Translations under genes and position numbers: made by a program
DNA from: Bidens hawaiensis
Lineage: Eukaryota > Streptophyta > Magnoliopsida > Asterales > Asteraceae
DNA length: 64,000 nt
Direction: 5' to 3'
Assembly (NCBI GenBank): GCA_021521415.1
Contig: JAIQDT010000226.1
Coordinates: 1,300,501-1,364,500, forward strand
The notes under the pieces: generated by a model
Seen by the model: the letters and a program-made list of their open reading frames with translations, nothing else
Databases searched by the model: none
Told to the model about the DNA's origin: nothing
Part shown: positions 24,454-36,610 of the stretch, in pieces
How positions within the stretch are numbered: the first letter of the stretch is position 1
How the letters are laid out: each line of letters starts with the position of its first letter

Positions 24454-27400
24454 GGTACATCCAAGACCATACCTGGTGAAAACTGGAATATGAATAGTGG
24501 ATGCTCTCGTCATATTACCGGAAATCTCGACCTGTTAATAAATGTGAGAAATATTCAAGGGGGTTATGTGGCGTTTGCTGGGAATTCTAGGGTATGATTA
24601 CACAGGATGGTGATGTTTCGAATGGGCATATTACTTTTGAGAAGGTTAGTTATTGTGATAAAGTAGACCATAATTTATTGAGTGTGTCACAAATTTGTGA
24701 CAAGCAATACACTACAATATTTACAGATAAAGAGTGTCTGATTTTAAAACCGGGGTATGTGATTCCCGAGGACATGGTTGTCATGCGATCTCCTCGATCA
24801 AATGACATTTAGGTCTTAAATAGAGTTATAAAGTATCAACATCAATCGAAACATGATTTATCTCGAAAGCAACCGAGAAAGACTATTTTATGGCATCGTA
24901 GAATGGGTCACATTCATGTTCGTAAGATGAACTATCTCATGGCAAATGACCTAGTTGAAGGTGTGTCTTTGAAGAATTTTAAGTTATCCGATCACTGTGT
25001 TGTTTCTAAAAAGGGCAAACAGAAGAAAAAGTCACATTCTTTTAAGTTATCAGATTCCATTGATACTCCTCTTGAGCGACTTCATATAGATCTTTTCGGT
25101 CCATTGAATCGTGCGAGTATTTCTGGAGATTGGTATTGCCTGGTAGATACTGATGATTATTCACGATACTCATGGGTCTTATTATGAGTTCAAAAGATCA
25201 AACACCGGTTCTCGTTCAAAACTTAATCACTAAGATCGAATCACTATACAAACAGAAAGTAAGGAGAATTCAAAGTGACAATGGTACTTAATTTAAAAAT
25301 AATGTATTGGATTTTTCTTTTTACAAAAGGGAATTCATCAAGAATATAGTGCTCCATACGTACCACAACAAAACGGTGTTGCTGAACGAAAGAATAGAAC
25401 CTTGATCGAAGCTGCTAGAACGATGCTGACCAACTCAAAGCTTCCTATTCATTTTTGGAATGAGGCAGTGAATACGGCTTGTTACACACTTAATCGAGTT
25501 CTAACCGTTAAGAGACTCAAGAAGACTAGTTATGAGTTGTTGAATAATCGTAAACCTAATTTAAACTACTTGGAACCATTTGGGTGTCCTTGTACGATGT
25601 TGACAAAGGATGTGGGAAAGTTTGATGAGAAAGCCATTGAAAGGTATTTCTTGGGTTATGCTTCTCCTAAGAAACAAGTCTTAAACTTTATGTCTGGTTG
25701 TGTTGAAGAATGGTACCATATGGACTGTTAAAATTACACTACTCCTTCTCAAGTAAAAGGTCTCGACTGGATGTTTGACTATGATGGCTTATTTAATTCT
25801 TTTACCCCAACAACTGATCAACCAGATGAAGATTTAGTCCGTGCTTATTTTGAGGAACAATTGGTAATTTCAAGATATGCAAGTTCTAATGATGTTGAAG
25901 TTCCAATCGATTATCCAACAGAGGAACCTGATAATGAATCTCCAGTTCTCTTCGACAATGCATCTACCTCATCTGATGACACTCCCGTTGTTGATCAAGT
26001 TATCGAAATTGATAGTGATGTTTCATCTCACGACTTGGGTGAACACTACACTAATTTATTTGAAACAGTTGATGTTCCTGACAATCCTACTCTTAGGATT
26101 CATAATTATCACCCGAAAGAAAACATTATTGGAGAAAATTGATGTGGGAGTTCAAACACGACATCAAGTTGCTTCATCAAGTGAGAATAATGTATTGTGT
26201 GCTTATGATGACTTACACTCGTCTGGGATTGTAAATCTTGCTAAATTCACTTGCTTTTTATCCCAAGTTGAGCCAATGACTCCTCGAATGGCACTTCAAG
26301 ATTCCTCTTGGGTAGAAGCTATGCAAGAAGAATTACAGCAATTTGCTCGTTTGGGTGTTTGGGATCTTATCGACAAACCTGCTAGAGTCAAGAAAGCTAT
26401 TCCAACTAAGTGGGTATATAAGTGTAAGAAAGACGGTCATGGGGTAATTGTGAGAAACAAGGCACGTTTAGTGGTGCAAGGTTTTCATCAGCAAGAGGGT
26501 ATTGACTACACTGAAGTATATGCTCCTGTTGCAAGAGTGGAGTCAATGCGAATTTTTCTAGCCAATGCTACTTATAAGAACATAAAAGTCTACCAAATGG
26601 ATGTAAGTTCTTTTCTCAATGGTGAACTTCATGAGGAAGTGTTTGTTTTACAACCTCCAGGTTTTGAAGATCCTGATTATCCTGATCGAGTTTACCGATT
26701 AAACAAGGCATTATATGGTCTACATCAAGCCCCGAGAGCTTGGTATGGCACGCTCGCCGACCATCTAACGGATAATGGTTTCAAACGTGGGACTGTTGAC
26801 TACACTTTGTTTTATAAAAATATTTGTGATGATCTTCTCCTCGTCCAGATTTATGTTTATGACATAATCTTTGGGTCAACAAACGACAAGTTGTGTAAGG
26901 AGTTCGAGAAATCAATACAAACCAAGTTCGAGATGAGTTCGATGAGAGAGATGAATTTCTTTTTAGGGTTGCAGGTTCATCAGTCTGCGAAATGAATCTT
27001 TATTAACCAGAAAAAATATGTGAACGACGTCTTGAGCCGATTCAAGGTTACTGCCGGAAAAATCCCTTCTACTCCTCTTCTCGTGGGTCACAATTTATCA
27101 CCGGATGAATAGGAGGATACTGTTGATCCGACCCTCTATCGAGCTATGATTGGTTCTTTAATGTATCTAACTGCTTCTCGACCCAACATAATGTTTGCTG
27201 TTTGTTTATGTGCTAGGTACCAAGCTAGTCCCCGAGTGACTCACCTGGTATCGTTCAAGCATATTCTTCAATATCTGAGGGGCAATCCTGACACCGGGTT
27301 ATGGTACCCCTAAGAAGATACTTTTGATTTTATCGCTTATTCTGACTCAGACTATGGAGGATGCAAGATTAATTTCAAGTCTACAACAGCGGGATGTCAA

Positions 27401-27763
27401 TTCTTAGGAAGTCGGCTTGTTTCCTGGCAGTGTAAGAAGCAGACAACGGTCTCCACTTCAACTGCCGAAGATGAGTATATTGCAGCCTCGAGTTGCTGTT
27501 CCCAGGTTTTGTGGATACAACAACATCTTCGCGACTACGGTTTGAAGTTTCTTACTACTCCCATCTTAATTGATAATTCTGCTACTATTAGCATCACCAA
27601 AAATCCAGTACAACACTCTAAAACGAAGATATCGAAATTCTATATCATTTCATACGGGATTTTTTATAAAAATAAATTAATTGACTTTGAGAAAGTATAT
27701 ACGGATTTTCAAAAGGCTGATTTATTTACCAATGCATTTGATAAAACACTTTGCTTGGTTTAA
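24454..27763 (+). pseudogene. pol: pol of sirevirus B (PR-IN-RT-RNaseH), decayed
   Basis: Fragments in order: protease NSGCSRHITGN, in which the catalytic Asp of DSGCSRH is now Asn; pre-integrase finger HRRMGHIHVRKMNYL with a disrupted Cys pair; integrase core (LHIDLFGPL, then frameshifted); the C-terminal IN region 25402-25731; RT 26250-26995 with [15 protein letters not shown] motifs, where YVDD has become YVYD; and RNase H to 27763 (SDSDYGGCK, WQCKKQTTVSTSTAEDEY). Several stops and frameshifts occur. A splice-acceptor-like TTTGTGTGTAG lies directly upstream (24443-24453). Copia domain order is clear. Confidence 0.92.
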
Positions 27764-28170
27764 ATGGCTTAAAGACTCTTGCTGAGATCCTAAAATTAGG
27801 ATAACTATTTTTATTTTTATTTAGAATTTTTAAAAAAATTTTCTTTTGGTTTTGGCTTTTAGGGGGTGAAATAAAATATACAAAAAGAATGTGTTTTTCG
27901 TTTGTATAGTTTAAATCCGAAAACATTAAAAATTTTAAAACTTCAAAAATAGTGTGTTTTTCATGTCTTTATGTTTCAAAATTTGAAAAATCCAAAAACA
28001 CTTTAAAATTTTAAAAGACAAAAAGATTGTGAAATTTTTAGTTTTTTTTATCAGAAAAGTTTGAGAATTCAAAAAGATTGTGAATTTCTTGTTTGTAAAG
28101 AAAAATCCGAAAAGACAAAAAGATTGTGTTTTTAGTATGTAAAGAGAAAAACTAAAAATATTTTTACTTA
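27764..28170 (+). other. AT-rich spacer after pol of element B
   Basis: It is low-complexity sequence with repeated AAAAGATTGTG and AAAATCCGAAAA words (about 27890-28140). No ORF is credible. Confidence 0.6.
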
Positions 28171-28450
28171 CGTTCGCTGAGAATTATGTCAATTACTTCT
28201 TTTTGCATACAAATACTTGCATATGTTTGGTCCTGATAATTTCTTGTGAATATTCGGGATAGCCATTTACCTGACAATGGAAAGTATTTGGGGTGTTCGT
28301 TAAGTTTACTACTTTATTTTTCGCTGAAAATTATGTCAGTTATTTATGTTTGTGGAGCATGTTTGCATGTTTTGGTCCTGTTATCTACTTGTAGATGGAC
28401 ATAATAGCCATTAATTTATAAATTTAAAGTAACTGGGGCGATTAAATTTT
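28171..28450 (+). ncRNA. Two copies of a conserved hairpin module downstream of pol, element B
   Basis: Copy 1 (about 28171-28300) and copy 2 (about 28321-28450) share blocks CGCTGA(A/G)AATTATGTCA, TTTGGTCCTG, ATAGCCATT and GGGG(C/T)G in the same order and spacing, and align with two copies in element D. Between GGTCC and ATAGCC each copy can fold: ATCTA/TAGAT (28383-28387 with 28392-28396) in copy 2, and CCTGA/TTCGGG plus TTC/GAA (28232-28258) in copy 1. Its function is unknown and its RNA nature is inferred from pairing. No ORF runs through it. Confidence 0.55.
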
Positions 28451-29299
28451 ATTTCAAAAACGTGAAACCTTATAGTTGTATGTATATATAGAACATTTTA
28501 TGCTCCTCAAAATTTAGTGTTTAAGGATTAAATTTTATTTCATTTTATGCTCCTCAAAATTTTGAGTTTTTGAAGCAAAAAGAGAAAATTATAGTACATT
28601 GATTATTTGACCCCAAATTCAGAAAGAAATAAGCTTAAAAGACTGAGTGCTTAATCATTGGTGCATTGATAGATCTTAAACAAGTTGCTAGAGAAAAGTA
28701 AGTGATATAAACATAAAGAAAAGCCAAATTGAAAGAGGGGTTAGTCTCTAGAAAAAGTCTCGGTGAGGATGGCAGAAATGTAATAACCAGTCATACTCAA
28801 GCCTTATAGTTGTTGATCACCCAAAAATATACTGTGCGCTAATTGAACCATTATTCATATCATAAAAATGCTTGAAGGTTTGTTATAAGATTTAAGTGGA
28901 CAACACTATCAATGACAGACTTAACGGCAGTCACAATATCAGTGAAATATAAAACTGTGATGGAAGGGCATTTTGGTAAATATGATTCTCTGCTTAAACT
29001 CAACAAAAAATATGCACTGCTTTTGAAAATCATAGAAAACACAAAAATATTGTCTATTTATGGGTTCGTATATTTTTCATGTATATACATTCTTTAAATA
29101 TTACAAAATACCAAAAATATTTTTCATTTTAATTTTACATATTATTTAATTTTAACTTTAAGTTATGTTTCAAAAACGTGAAACGAGTTACGGTATTTAA
29201 TGATCGAGATATGGGATCTCGGTAAATCTTTTAATATACATTCTTTATTTATTTATTTAATTCATTTATTGAGTTGTTTATTTAAAAAAAATAATTAAA
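28451..29299 (+). other. Non-coding pol to third-ORF spacer of element B
   Basis: No gene is credible. A TTTTATGCTCCTCAAAATTT repeat occurs at about 28498 and 28545. Short blocks (AAGCTTAAAAGACT at about 28630; AACCAGTCATAC near 28786) recur in the same order in element D (about 43008 and 43170), so part of the spacer is conserved between families. Confidence 0.55.
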
Positions 29300-30490
29300 A
29301 ATTAAATAACTTACAGTTCGTTAAATATGAATAACAAATTGAGTCATTTTAACGAACTACATTCTAGTTCGTTATCCTAATTCGCTTCCGCACTCTATAA
29401 CGAATGACTCCAATTCGTTAGGCATATTTTAACGAATGAGATAATAAATATTTTAACGAATTAGAGACGAATTGACTCTAATTCGTGTTAATTTAACCTT
29501 AACGAATTAACATGATTCGTTAATAAATCAATCTGATTCGTTAATTCAAATTTCAAACGAATCAGATGATTCGTTACCTAGGGAACCGTGAATTGTCAGT
29601 GTATATAGGACGGCGTGCATACGAACCGTCCTACTATTCACTCTTCATCTTCCTTACACGTAAAGTTATTCTGCCAAAATTTTTCAGAATTATTCAATCT
29701 TTGATTTTCAGTAATTTGAGAATACCATTGTGTTTATAAGGTATAGATGATCATATCTTTGTCATTTTCGTCAAATATTCGTCCTGTTTTGATGTGTTAA
29801 TTGTGCTAATATGATTACCGTGTTTGAGGTTCATTTGAATCTTAATCTACAGGCTGTCTAATTAGTTTTGGATCATAAATTTGTTACCATTATCATCGGA
29901 ATGTATTTCCGAGATCCTCGGTGATATTTAAATATGTTTTGATTATGAACTCATGGGTTGAATGAGAATGATTGTTATCGGGTTTTTACTCTTTGGTTAG
30001 AACCCTAATTTACTTAACTTATTTCTTGGTTTGGCACTTCAAATCGATACCATTTGAGTCTTATTGTGTTTCCGAGTTTTCTATGATCATTGATTCGGTT
30101 ATCCATCGATAATTATGGGGTAATCTATACTGGATTCGTCTTGTTGACTTTCAGTGTTCTTGATTAATTTTGACCCTGGCCAGGAGAATAAAAGATTAAG
30201 TCATATTTTGACCATTCGTTAATCTTAGCGAATTGGAACTCATTCGTGTCCAATTCGTTAAGCATTTCAAACGAACCAGAGTAGCGAATCATTTCCATAA
30301 CGAATCAGATGTGTATTCGTCATTTCATAACGAACTAGGAGTTAGTTCATTATTTTCAATAGTAATTCGCTAGTTCTTCTTCGTCAAATTACTTACTTGA
30401 TAGCGAATCAGGTGATTCGTTACAATCTTAGAACGAATCAGACTGTGTCTTTAACGAATGACATTTCAAAATTAATTATTTCAATAATGT
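29300..30490 (+). repeat. Array of AACGAAT/ATTCGTT keywords upstream of the third ORF of element B
   Basis: Two clusters (about 29320-29580 and 30210-30470) contain many TTAACGAAT, AACGAATCAG, AACGAACTA and inverse copies. The stretch between (29590-30200) is ordinary AT-rich sequence. The same words form the LTR hairpins and fill the 5' leader. Confidence 0.8.
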
Positions 30491-30700
30491 AAATTTGATG
30501 AAAACATTCCAAGGACCAAACCGCGTCGATACATCGATTTCACACACAAAATCTAAAATTAACTATATAAAACATAAAACTCAAGAAACACATTGTGTAT
30601 AAAATAAATTGATAGATTCATAAGTATTTAAAGTGTATAAAACAAATTGTGTTTATAAACTTTTCATTTTACTGATATTCGTTATTATTTATTCAGTATA

Positions 30701-33110
30701 ATGGCTGATCAAAAGGATCAAGATCCACCTGTTGCAGAGCAAGAACAGCAACAACAACAAGTACGAGAGGAAGTGCCCCTGCTGCCATATGAAAAGAAAC
30801 ACAACATTTGTGCTTATGTTGATCCAAATGTTGCTGACGAAGCGTTATTTGGGGATATGCTCACATTCTTACGACGTTCGGTGATACACTTTGCTATAAC
30901 TGCTCGTCCCAAAGTTTATCTGAGCATTATTAGACAATTCTGGAATACAGCTGAGTATGTTGAAGTAGAGAACCACATTCGAGCCACAATCAACCAAACT
31001 CCTATCATAGTGGATACTGAAGTGATTAGAAGTGTGCTTCGTTTTGGAGAAAATGATGATAATCCATGTGAGTTTGACAAGGAATTAATCAAGGGTTTGT
31101 TTAGTCGTGTATTCTATGGTGGCGACATTGATGACTCCATGTTTAACAAGAATGGATTGTGCCCACCCTATAAGTATCTCCTACACGTATTGATTCATTG
31201 TTTGGGTGGTCGGGGAGGTGGATTCGATGAATGCCGAATCATGTTGTAATTGGCTTTTGTGGCACTTGTTCTCAACAAACCGCTTAACTTGTCAGAAATG
31301 ATCTTCTATCATCTGAAGGAGCAATGTCAACAAACGGTCCAAAAGAAGAAGTTTTTAATGTATTCAAGATTTCTACAGTTGATGTTTCAAGACTTGATTC
31401 CCAACTTGGTTATCGATCAATCTATGGTGGGTGATGTTCTTTATTTAGAACACATGAAGGCTGAGACTGTGCGAAGAATGACGATCTATTAGAAAGAAAA
31501 ACCGAAGACCAAACGCCTGATTGGTCATATTATTAATCCTGATTATGTGTGTCCTCTCGAGGATCGCTGGATCCGTGATGACTCGGATTCCGAGCGTGAG
31601 GGACGAGAAGGTGGGACCGATGGAGGTGATGATGGTGGAAATGGTGGTGATGGTGATGCAGCTCTTCGAGAACAACAAGCTGTAGTTGAAGCTGCGTTAG
31701 CTGCTACAAATGCAGCTCAAAGAGAACGAAAACGAAAGGGTAAAGAGCCGGCAACTGAAAGTTCAGCAAAGAGACGTGTGTCAGCTGGAGCTGGAGTGTC
31801 TATTGGTATTCAACCGTCTCGTACTACTATTTCTCAATGCCCGGAAGTGCCGCTAACTACTAGCATTCCGGCGCATACTTTGACGATGACGATGGTTCCT
31901 CACGACAGGCTTGGTATGATTCCTCAAATGGCTTTAGCTAAAATACCAATGCCTTCTACTATATCCTTTACTGTCCCTCCAACACCGTCCATGAGGCCAC
32001 CTCCACCTATTGATGTCTCATTTATGAGAATTACACGGCCTCAGGGACCAGTCCAGCCAGTTCATCCATCTTTGTATAACATGCCACCACACCATCAAAT
32101 AGAAATGCTTTTGAATCTTCTTCATTTGTATGAAAACCAAATGTCTACTGACCGGCTTAATCAAGAACGCGTCATGAAAAACCAAAGAAAGCTGATGGCT
32201 TATGTCTCATTTTGTCGGAAAGAAACAAAGGAGCTTCGTGCTATTGTTAAGTCTCAGGGAGTGAAGCTCAAAGAACAAGATGATCTAATCTTGCAGTTAA
32301 CTTGCAAAGATGATGCACTTAAGAAACTCATGAATGATGACAAAGATCCTGATGAGTCTGATGCAGAAAGTGAGCCTAAAAAAACGCACGGCTCATCTTC
32401 AGATACAGGTACTAGTGGTGGAGGTGACTTGGATAAGCATATTATTGTCCATCAAGATTTTACAGCTGCTAAACCTATTGAGATGATAGAAGCTGACACT
32501 GTAATTTTTGTTGATGGATCGGGGGTGGTCAGGAGTGTGGTGAACCGAAATGAGATTGAAGTTGGACAGTTTGTGCAACGGTCTCTAACACGGGAGCATA
32601 TTTCACTATTGCTCGATTTGAATGATGAACAGTTGACCGTGTTTGAGGCAGATCCAGATGTTAAGGTAGAGAATGAGGAGGAGATCTTAAATGATCCAAC
32701 TGTTGATATGAACACAAACTTTATTTATGAAGATGAGGAGGTCGAGGTTGAAGATGTCACGGCTGAGGAGTATCCTGACTTGTTTCAACACAAAAATCTT
32801 GATCAAGGTGCTCCAGTATTTAATGAGCAAATGTTTAAAGCCGCTGAGGATAATCTGAAGAAGGTGGCTAAGGGTAAGAAGGTTGTTGATACGAGATTCA
32901 ACTCAATTGAGAACCAGACCGATACTGATATTTCAAAGTGGTTCAGCTATAAGACGGTGAGTAAAATTATTAAGGCTTATCGATATGTTGATCAGGAGAA
33001 GAAGGAAGAAGCCGCTACTCGAGCCAAAGCAAACCAAGTGACTTCATTCATGACAATGTCAAAGGTTCAAGGTGATATCGTCTCTTGGTTATTTTATTCT
33101 GATCTTAAAT
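30701..33110 (+). pseudogene. Third ORF ('env-like' position) of sirevirus B, 5' part; continues at 48522
   Basis: The ATG at 30701 follows an acceptor-like TTATTTATTCAG (ends 30696). Stops at 31247-31249 and 31490-31492 and the insertion of E at 33111 break it; otherwise the frame is one. Domains: an N-terminal domain (about 1-260) of the kind I recall from many Asteraceae proteins (LRRSVIHFAITARPKVYL, QFWNTAEY, FLMYSRFLQ); Gly/Asp-rich linker; a basic motif RERKRKGK...KRR resembling a bipartite nuclear signal; a Pro-rich segment; a coiled coil about 480-540 (HQIEMLLNLLHLYENQ onward); and an acidic region. I see no signal peptide or membrane segment, so 'envelope' is doubtful. The ORF matches B0 and is distantly related to that of D. 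Confidence 0.85.
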
Positions 33111-35333
33111 TGTGACACTCGTCAATTTCAGGTTAACTCCGTTAACTCAAACTCCGTCAATTCAAACTTAAGATCACTTGATCTATAACGCACATCTCAT
33201 TACATTTAAACTAGGGTTTTAAATGACGCTTGACAATTACTACATGTGTAGTCTTTCGGGATTCCACCGAAACGCAAACGAGTTGACGCAAATCATTGGT
33301 GAATAAACGAAAACATCCAAACAATAATTATGTGATAATTATGTGTTAGGCTTATGTGTTATTTTATAATATCATTTAAAACACTAACTCAAGATGCAAA
33401 CAAGTTACTTATGCTAGAAAAGTAATAATTAGAAGTTGAAAGGCCTTGATGTAACCTGTTATTATTTAATAATAACCAAAACCGTAACTCTCTTTCCCTC
33501 TATCTAACCCGATTGGCAGTCCCCCCCCTCCCCTCTCTTTGCGACGGCAGCCAACACCCACCACCATATCACCTTCGTTTGATCTTGTTCTTCATAATCG
33601 GAGCATCCCACACTCGTTTCTAAGCATCTCTCACGTTTCTCTTAGTTGTTTCTGCATTTTTAAGGTATAAACATGAAACCCTAACTTTGTAAATTATGTA
33701 TTTAGTGTTTATGTGCTTGATTTTGATTAGAGGATGATTGATTATGCGTTGGTTATTGATTTAGATGATCATATGTGATTTTGAACGGTGAAAGATTGTT
33801 AAATCATTGATTGTTTGTAAACCCTAGAGGGTTACTACTGATTTTGATGAATAATTATGTTTATTACATGTTTGGAGATATGTTGTATGCTTAGGATGCA
33901 TGTTAGACAATTGTTTGTGCTTGCTGAGTTTTGACAGCAGAGATTCTTAAACTTGAACGACATGTAACTTGTTAAATATAAAAGAAAACTGAGCTATTTA
34001 TTAGTCTAAGAGGTAGTACTCTGAGTCTAGTTTCTAGAAAACCCAACCACGCCTAATTTGGAGGTGTTTTGGTTGTTCAAACGATTTAAATGTGATTAAA
34101 GGTTAAAACTGGTACTGGACAGATTGTAAGTTATGTTTAGACAACTATAACTAAATGTTAATGTGGAAATTGGTCGAGGTTGTTAACACTACAGGGTACT
34201 ATGTTGAGTCTAGTTTCAATAAAGTGTAAGTTTGTAATTTTTGGACGAGTAAAAGTTAACTTTTATTATTTTACAAAACTGAAGTGCAAATCTGAATTGT
34301 GAGACCTGCTGTTAGGTTGATTTGTAATTATCATATATCATGAACTACAAGGCCAAATGGGTTGGTTCCACTTCTGGAAGTTAACATGTTGAGTTAAGAA
34401 CCTAACCCAATTGGTCTTGCATTAGTTGGATTTTTCATTTAACAGGAATAACAAATAAAATTCTGTTGCGCATGATTTTGACTGCTGTGAGTTGCTGTAA
34501 TGTTTTGATCATTGTGAGAAATCTATGAGGAATAAAAATACAATAAAATATGTTCTGGAAACCAAACTCATGTATGCTTTTGTCACGATTTTTGGTGAAT
34601 TAATTGAGATGCTATGATCTGTTGAATAGAGTAATCTTTCAAGTAGAATTCTGTCTTGATGAAACTAGCTGCTGAACTTTGTGAAAGTACATGAAACGTG
34701 CTAATTGCTAGATAATTGTTATGTTTTGACCAAATTGCCCTTGCGGGGAATAATTGCTAGTAATGTACAATATTAATACATGATATGTAAGTAGTTGTTC
34801 ACACATGTAACGTATCACGAATGTGTTTGTTGAGACACACACAATTCACAAACGAAACACGAAACGAATTTTATGCATAGGTATTATGTGCAGAGTCTAG
34901 AGACTCGATAATAGTTCCAACACTTAGAAAATCTCATTTGTTGTTTTAGAACGCTAGTGAGGATTTTTCTGTGACGCGTATCCTTTGGTTTACTCGTTTT
35001 TGGAATTCTTTGCAAACAGTGATTTCACGTTTCCCCTTTTAACTCTTTTAAACGCTTTTCACTTGGGGGAGAATACATACTCCGAAACGCTTTTAGATTT
35101 TGTTATTAGATTATATATCACTTGTAAAGGCTAAGTGGCAAACGAAACAACTGAAGTCCTTCACATCGAACCGTTTAGTATTGGATAATAGCGAGTCACT
35201 GTTGAGTAGTACTACTGGGTTTGACAAACCCCACCCAACGCTAAGCTCAACTGGAGGTCGAGTGGGTGTAATTTTGGCTAACACATTACCATGGTCGGGA
35301 TAGACCTGGTGGCAAGGCACATGATAAACAGTC
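33111..35333. repeat. Left arm of solo LTR E
   Basis: It is non-coding. Short ORFs at 35100-35344 have no recognisable domain. The splice-like and leader-like look near 33485-33680 (pyrimidine-rich, then AAGGTATAAAC) probably reflects the LTR transcript start. Confidence 0.75.
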
Positions 35334-35644
35334 TGTTGGTGCATGATGTCAGTAGTTCAGTGTCGAGTGTCTGTAATCGTGTTAGTTAGATTTGAGTTTT
35401 GTATGTAAGTGAAGTTGCTAACAAGTTCGCTTATATGGGCGAACTTGTTAGACAAGCGAAGTTAGGGACAACTTCGCCTGAACATGCCAGGCGAAGTTGT
35501 CGTGTCTATATAAGCCATTTTGTATACGGCTTATTCATTAAGTTAAAGATAGAGAGTTCATTCGTGTATTCGAGTCAGAGAGTTTTGTATTCAGTGATCA
35601 TCGTATCACGTGTTTACGGTTGGAATACAACGTGTGTTTGGTTA
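35334..35644 (+). repeat. Extra partial LTR of element D (first 311 bp; U3-R-like)
   Basis: It is co-linear with 35679-35989 without indels and ends at GGTT(A) before an A-run. With a TATATAAG box about 175 bp into the LTR, the transcription start would lie about 205 bp in, so 311 bp would cover U3 plus R. At the sites near 35536 and 35549 it agrees with the 3' LTR rather than the full 5' LTR. Confidence 0.88.
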
Positions 35645-35678
35645 AAAAAAAAAAAAATAAAAAAAAAATAAAAAATTC
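35645..35678 (+). other. A-rich tract joining the partial and full LTR of D
   Basis: About 34 bp are nearly pure A with two single T interruptions, ending TTC before TGTTGG. The position, exactly after a possible polyadenylation site, suggests a copied poly(A) tail. Confidence 0.75.
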
Positions 35679-36099
35679 TGTTGGTGCATGATGTCAGTAG
35701 TTCAGTGTCGAGTGTCTGTAATCGTGTTAGTTAGATTTGAGTTTTGTATGTAAGCGAAGTTGCTAACAAGTTCGCTTATATGGGCGAACTTGTTAGACAA
35801 GCGAAGTTAGGGACAACTTCGCCTGAACATGCCAGGCGAAGTTGTCGTGTCTATATAAGCCATTTTGTATATGGCTTATTTATTAAGTTAAAGATAGAGA
35901 GTTCATTCGTGTATTCGAGTCAGAGAGTTTTGTATTCAGTGATCATCGTATCACGTGTTTACGGTTGGAATACAACGTTTGTTTGGTTATCGTATCGTGT
36001 GTTAGCTCGTATTGTTTTCTATACTCGTAACGTCTTACGTAGGGATTCCGCACCTACGTGGAACGCGATATCTCGTGTAGATCCGGCTGGGAACCTACA
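35679..36099 (+). repeat. 5' LTR of element D, 421 bp
   Basis: It starts TGTTGGTGCATG and ends GGAACCTACA. It holds two strong hairpins, AACAAGTTCGC with GCGAACTTGTT (about 35766-35795) and GACAACTTCGCCTG with CAGGCGAAGTTGTC (about 35811-35845), just upstream of TATATAAG at 35852. Confidence 0.95.
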
Positions 36100-36101
36100 A
36101 T

Positions 36102-36113
36102 TGGTATCAGAGC
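36102..36113 (+). other. Primer binding site of element D (initiator tRNA-Met)
   Basis: TGGTATCAGAGC begins three bases after the LTR and is complementary to the 3' end of initiator tRNA-Met. Confidence 0.93.
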
Positions 36114-36295
36114 TTTTGCTCGATTGTGTGGTTCGGGATTATCACGCGGGTATAGAAATCGTTCCGTTCGACTATTCGCGGGACGAGTTTTCTGAGTTTT
36201 TGTGTACTACTCACCTCCTACAATCATAAACAATCCATAACACCTTCACAAACCTCGAAAAACCCAGAAAGCTAATCTGCAGAAAGTTCATGTTC

Positions 36296-36556
36296 ATTAG
36301 GCGAAGTTGCCGTCACTGTTAGTAGGGTTTCGGCGAAGATATAATGTTAAGCGAAGTTATCCACAACTTCGCCTACCTCTTCAAGTTCGCTTACCTCAAG
36401 CGAACTTACCCACAACTTCGCCTACCTCCCAAGTTCGCTCAACTTAAGCGAAGTTATTCTCAACTTCGCCAATCCGGCGAATTTAAGAAAGTGGCGAAGT
36501 TACAAATTCACGCGAAGTTAAGTTTTAAGCGAAGTTATCCACAACTTCGCCTACAG
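36296..36556 (+). repeat. GCGAAGTT/AACTTCGC keyword array in the leader of element D
   Basis: About ten exact copies of GCGAAGTT or its complement lie within 260 bp, alternating in orientation so that neighbours can pair (for example AAGCGAAGTTATCCACAACT, then TCGCC). The same word makes the LTR hairpins and recurs at 43880-44600. The ORF through this array is a by-product. Confidence 0.9.
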
Positions 36557-36610
36557 TGCTATTTGAAAATAAAATTTTTGATTTTCGGATTTCTTTGAGT
36601 TTTGAGAAAG

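Noticed and set aside
33485..33680. Pyrimidine-rich start followed by a GT site, like the first exon of a host gene
   Set aside because: It lies inside the TSD-bounded element E and no coding exon follows; an LTR transcript start explains it.
36344..36598. 84-aa ORF before gag of D
   Set aside because: It is made by the GCGAAGTT array, not by a gene.
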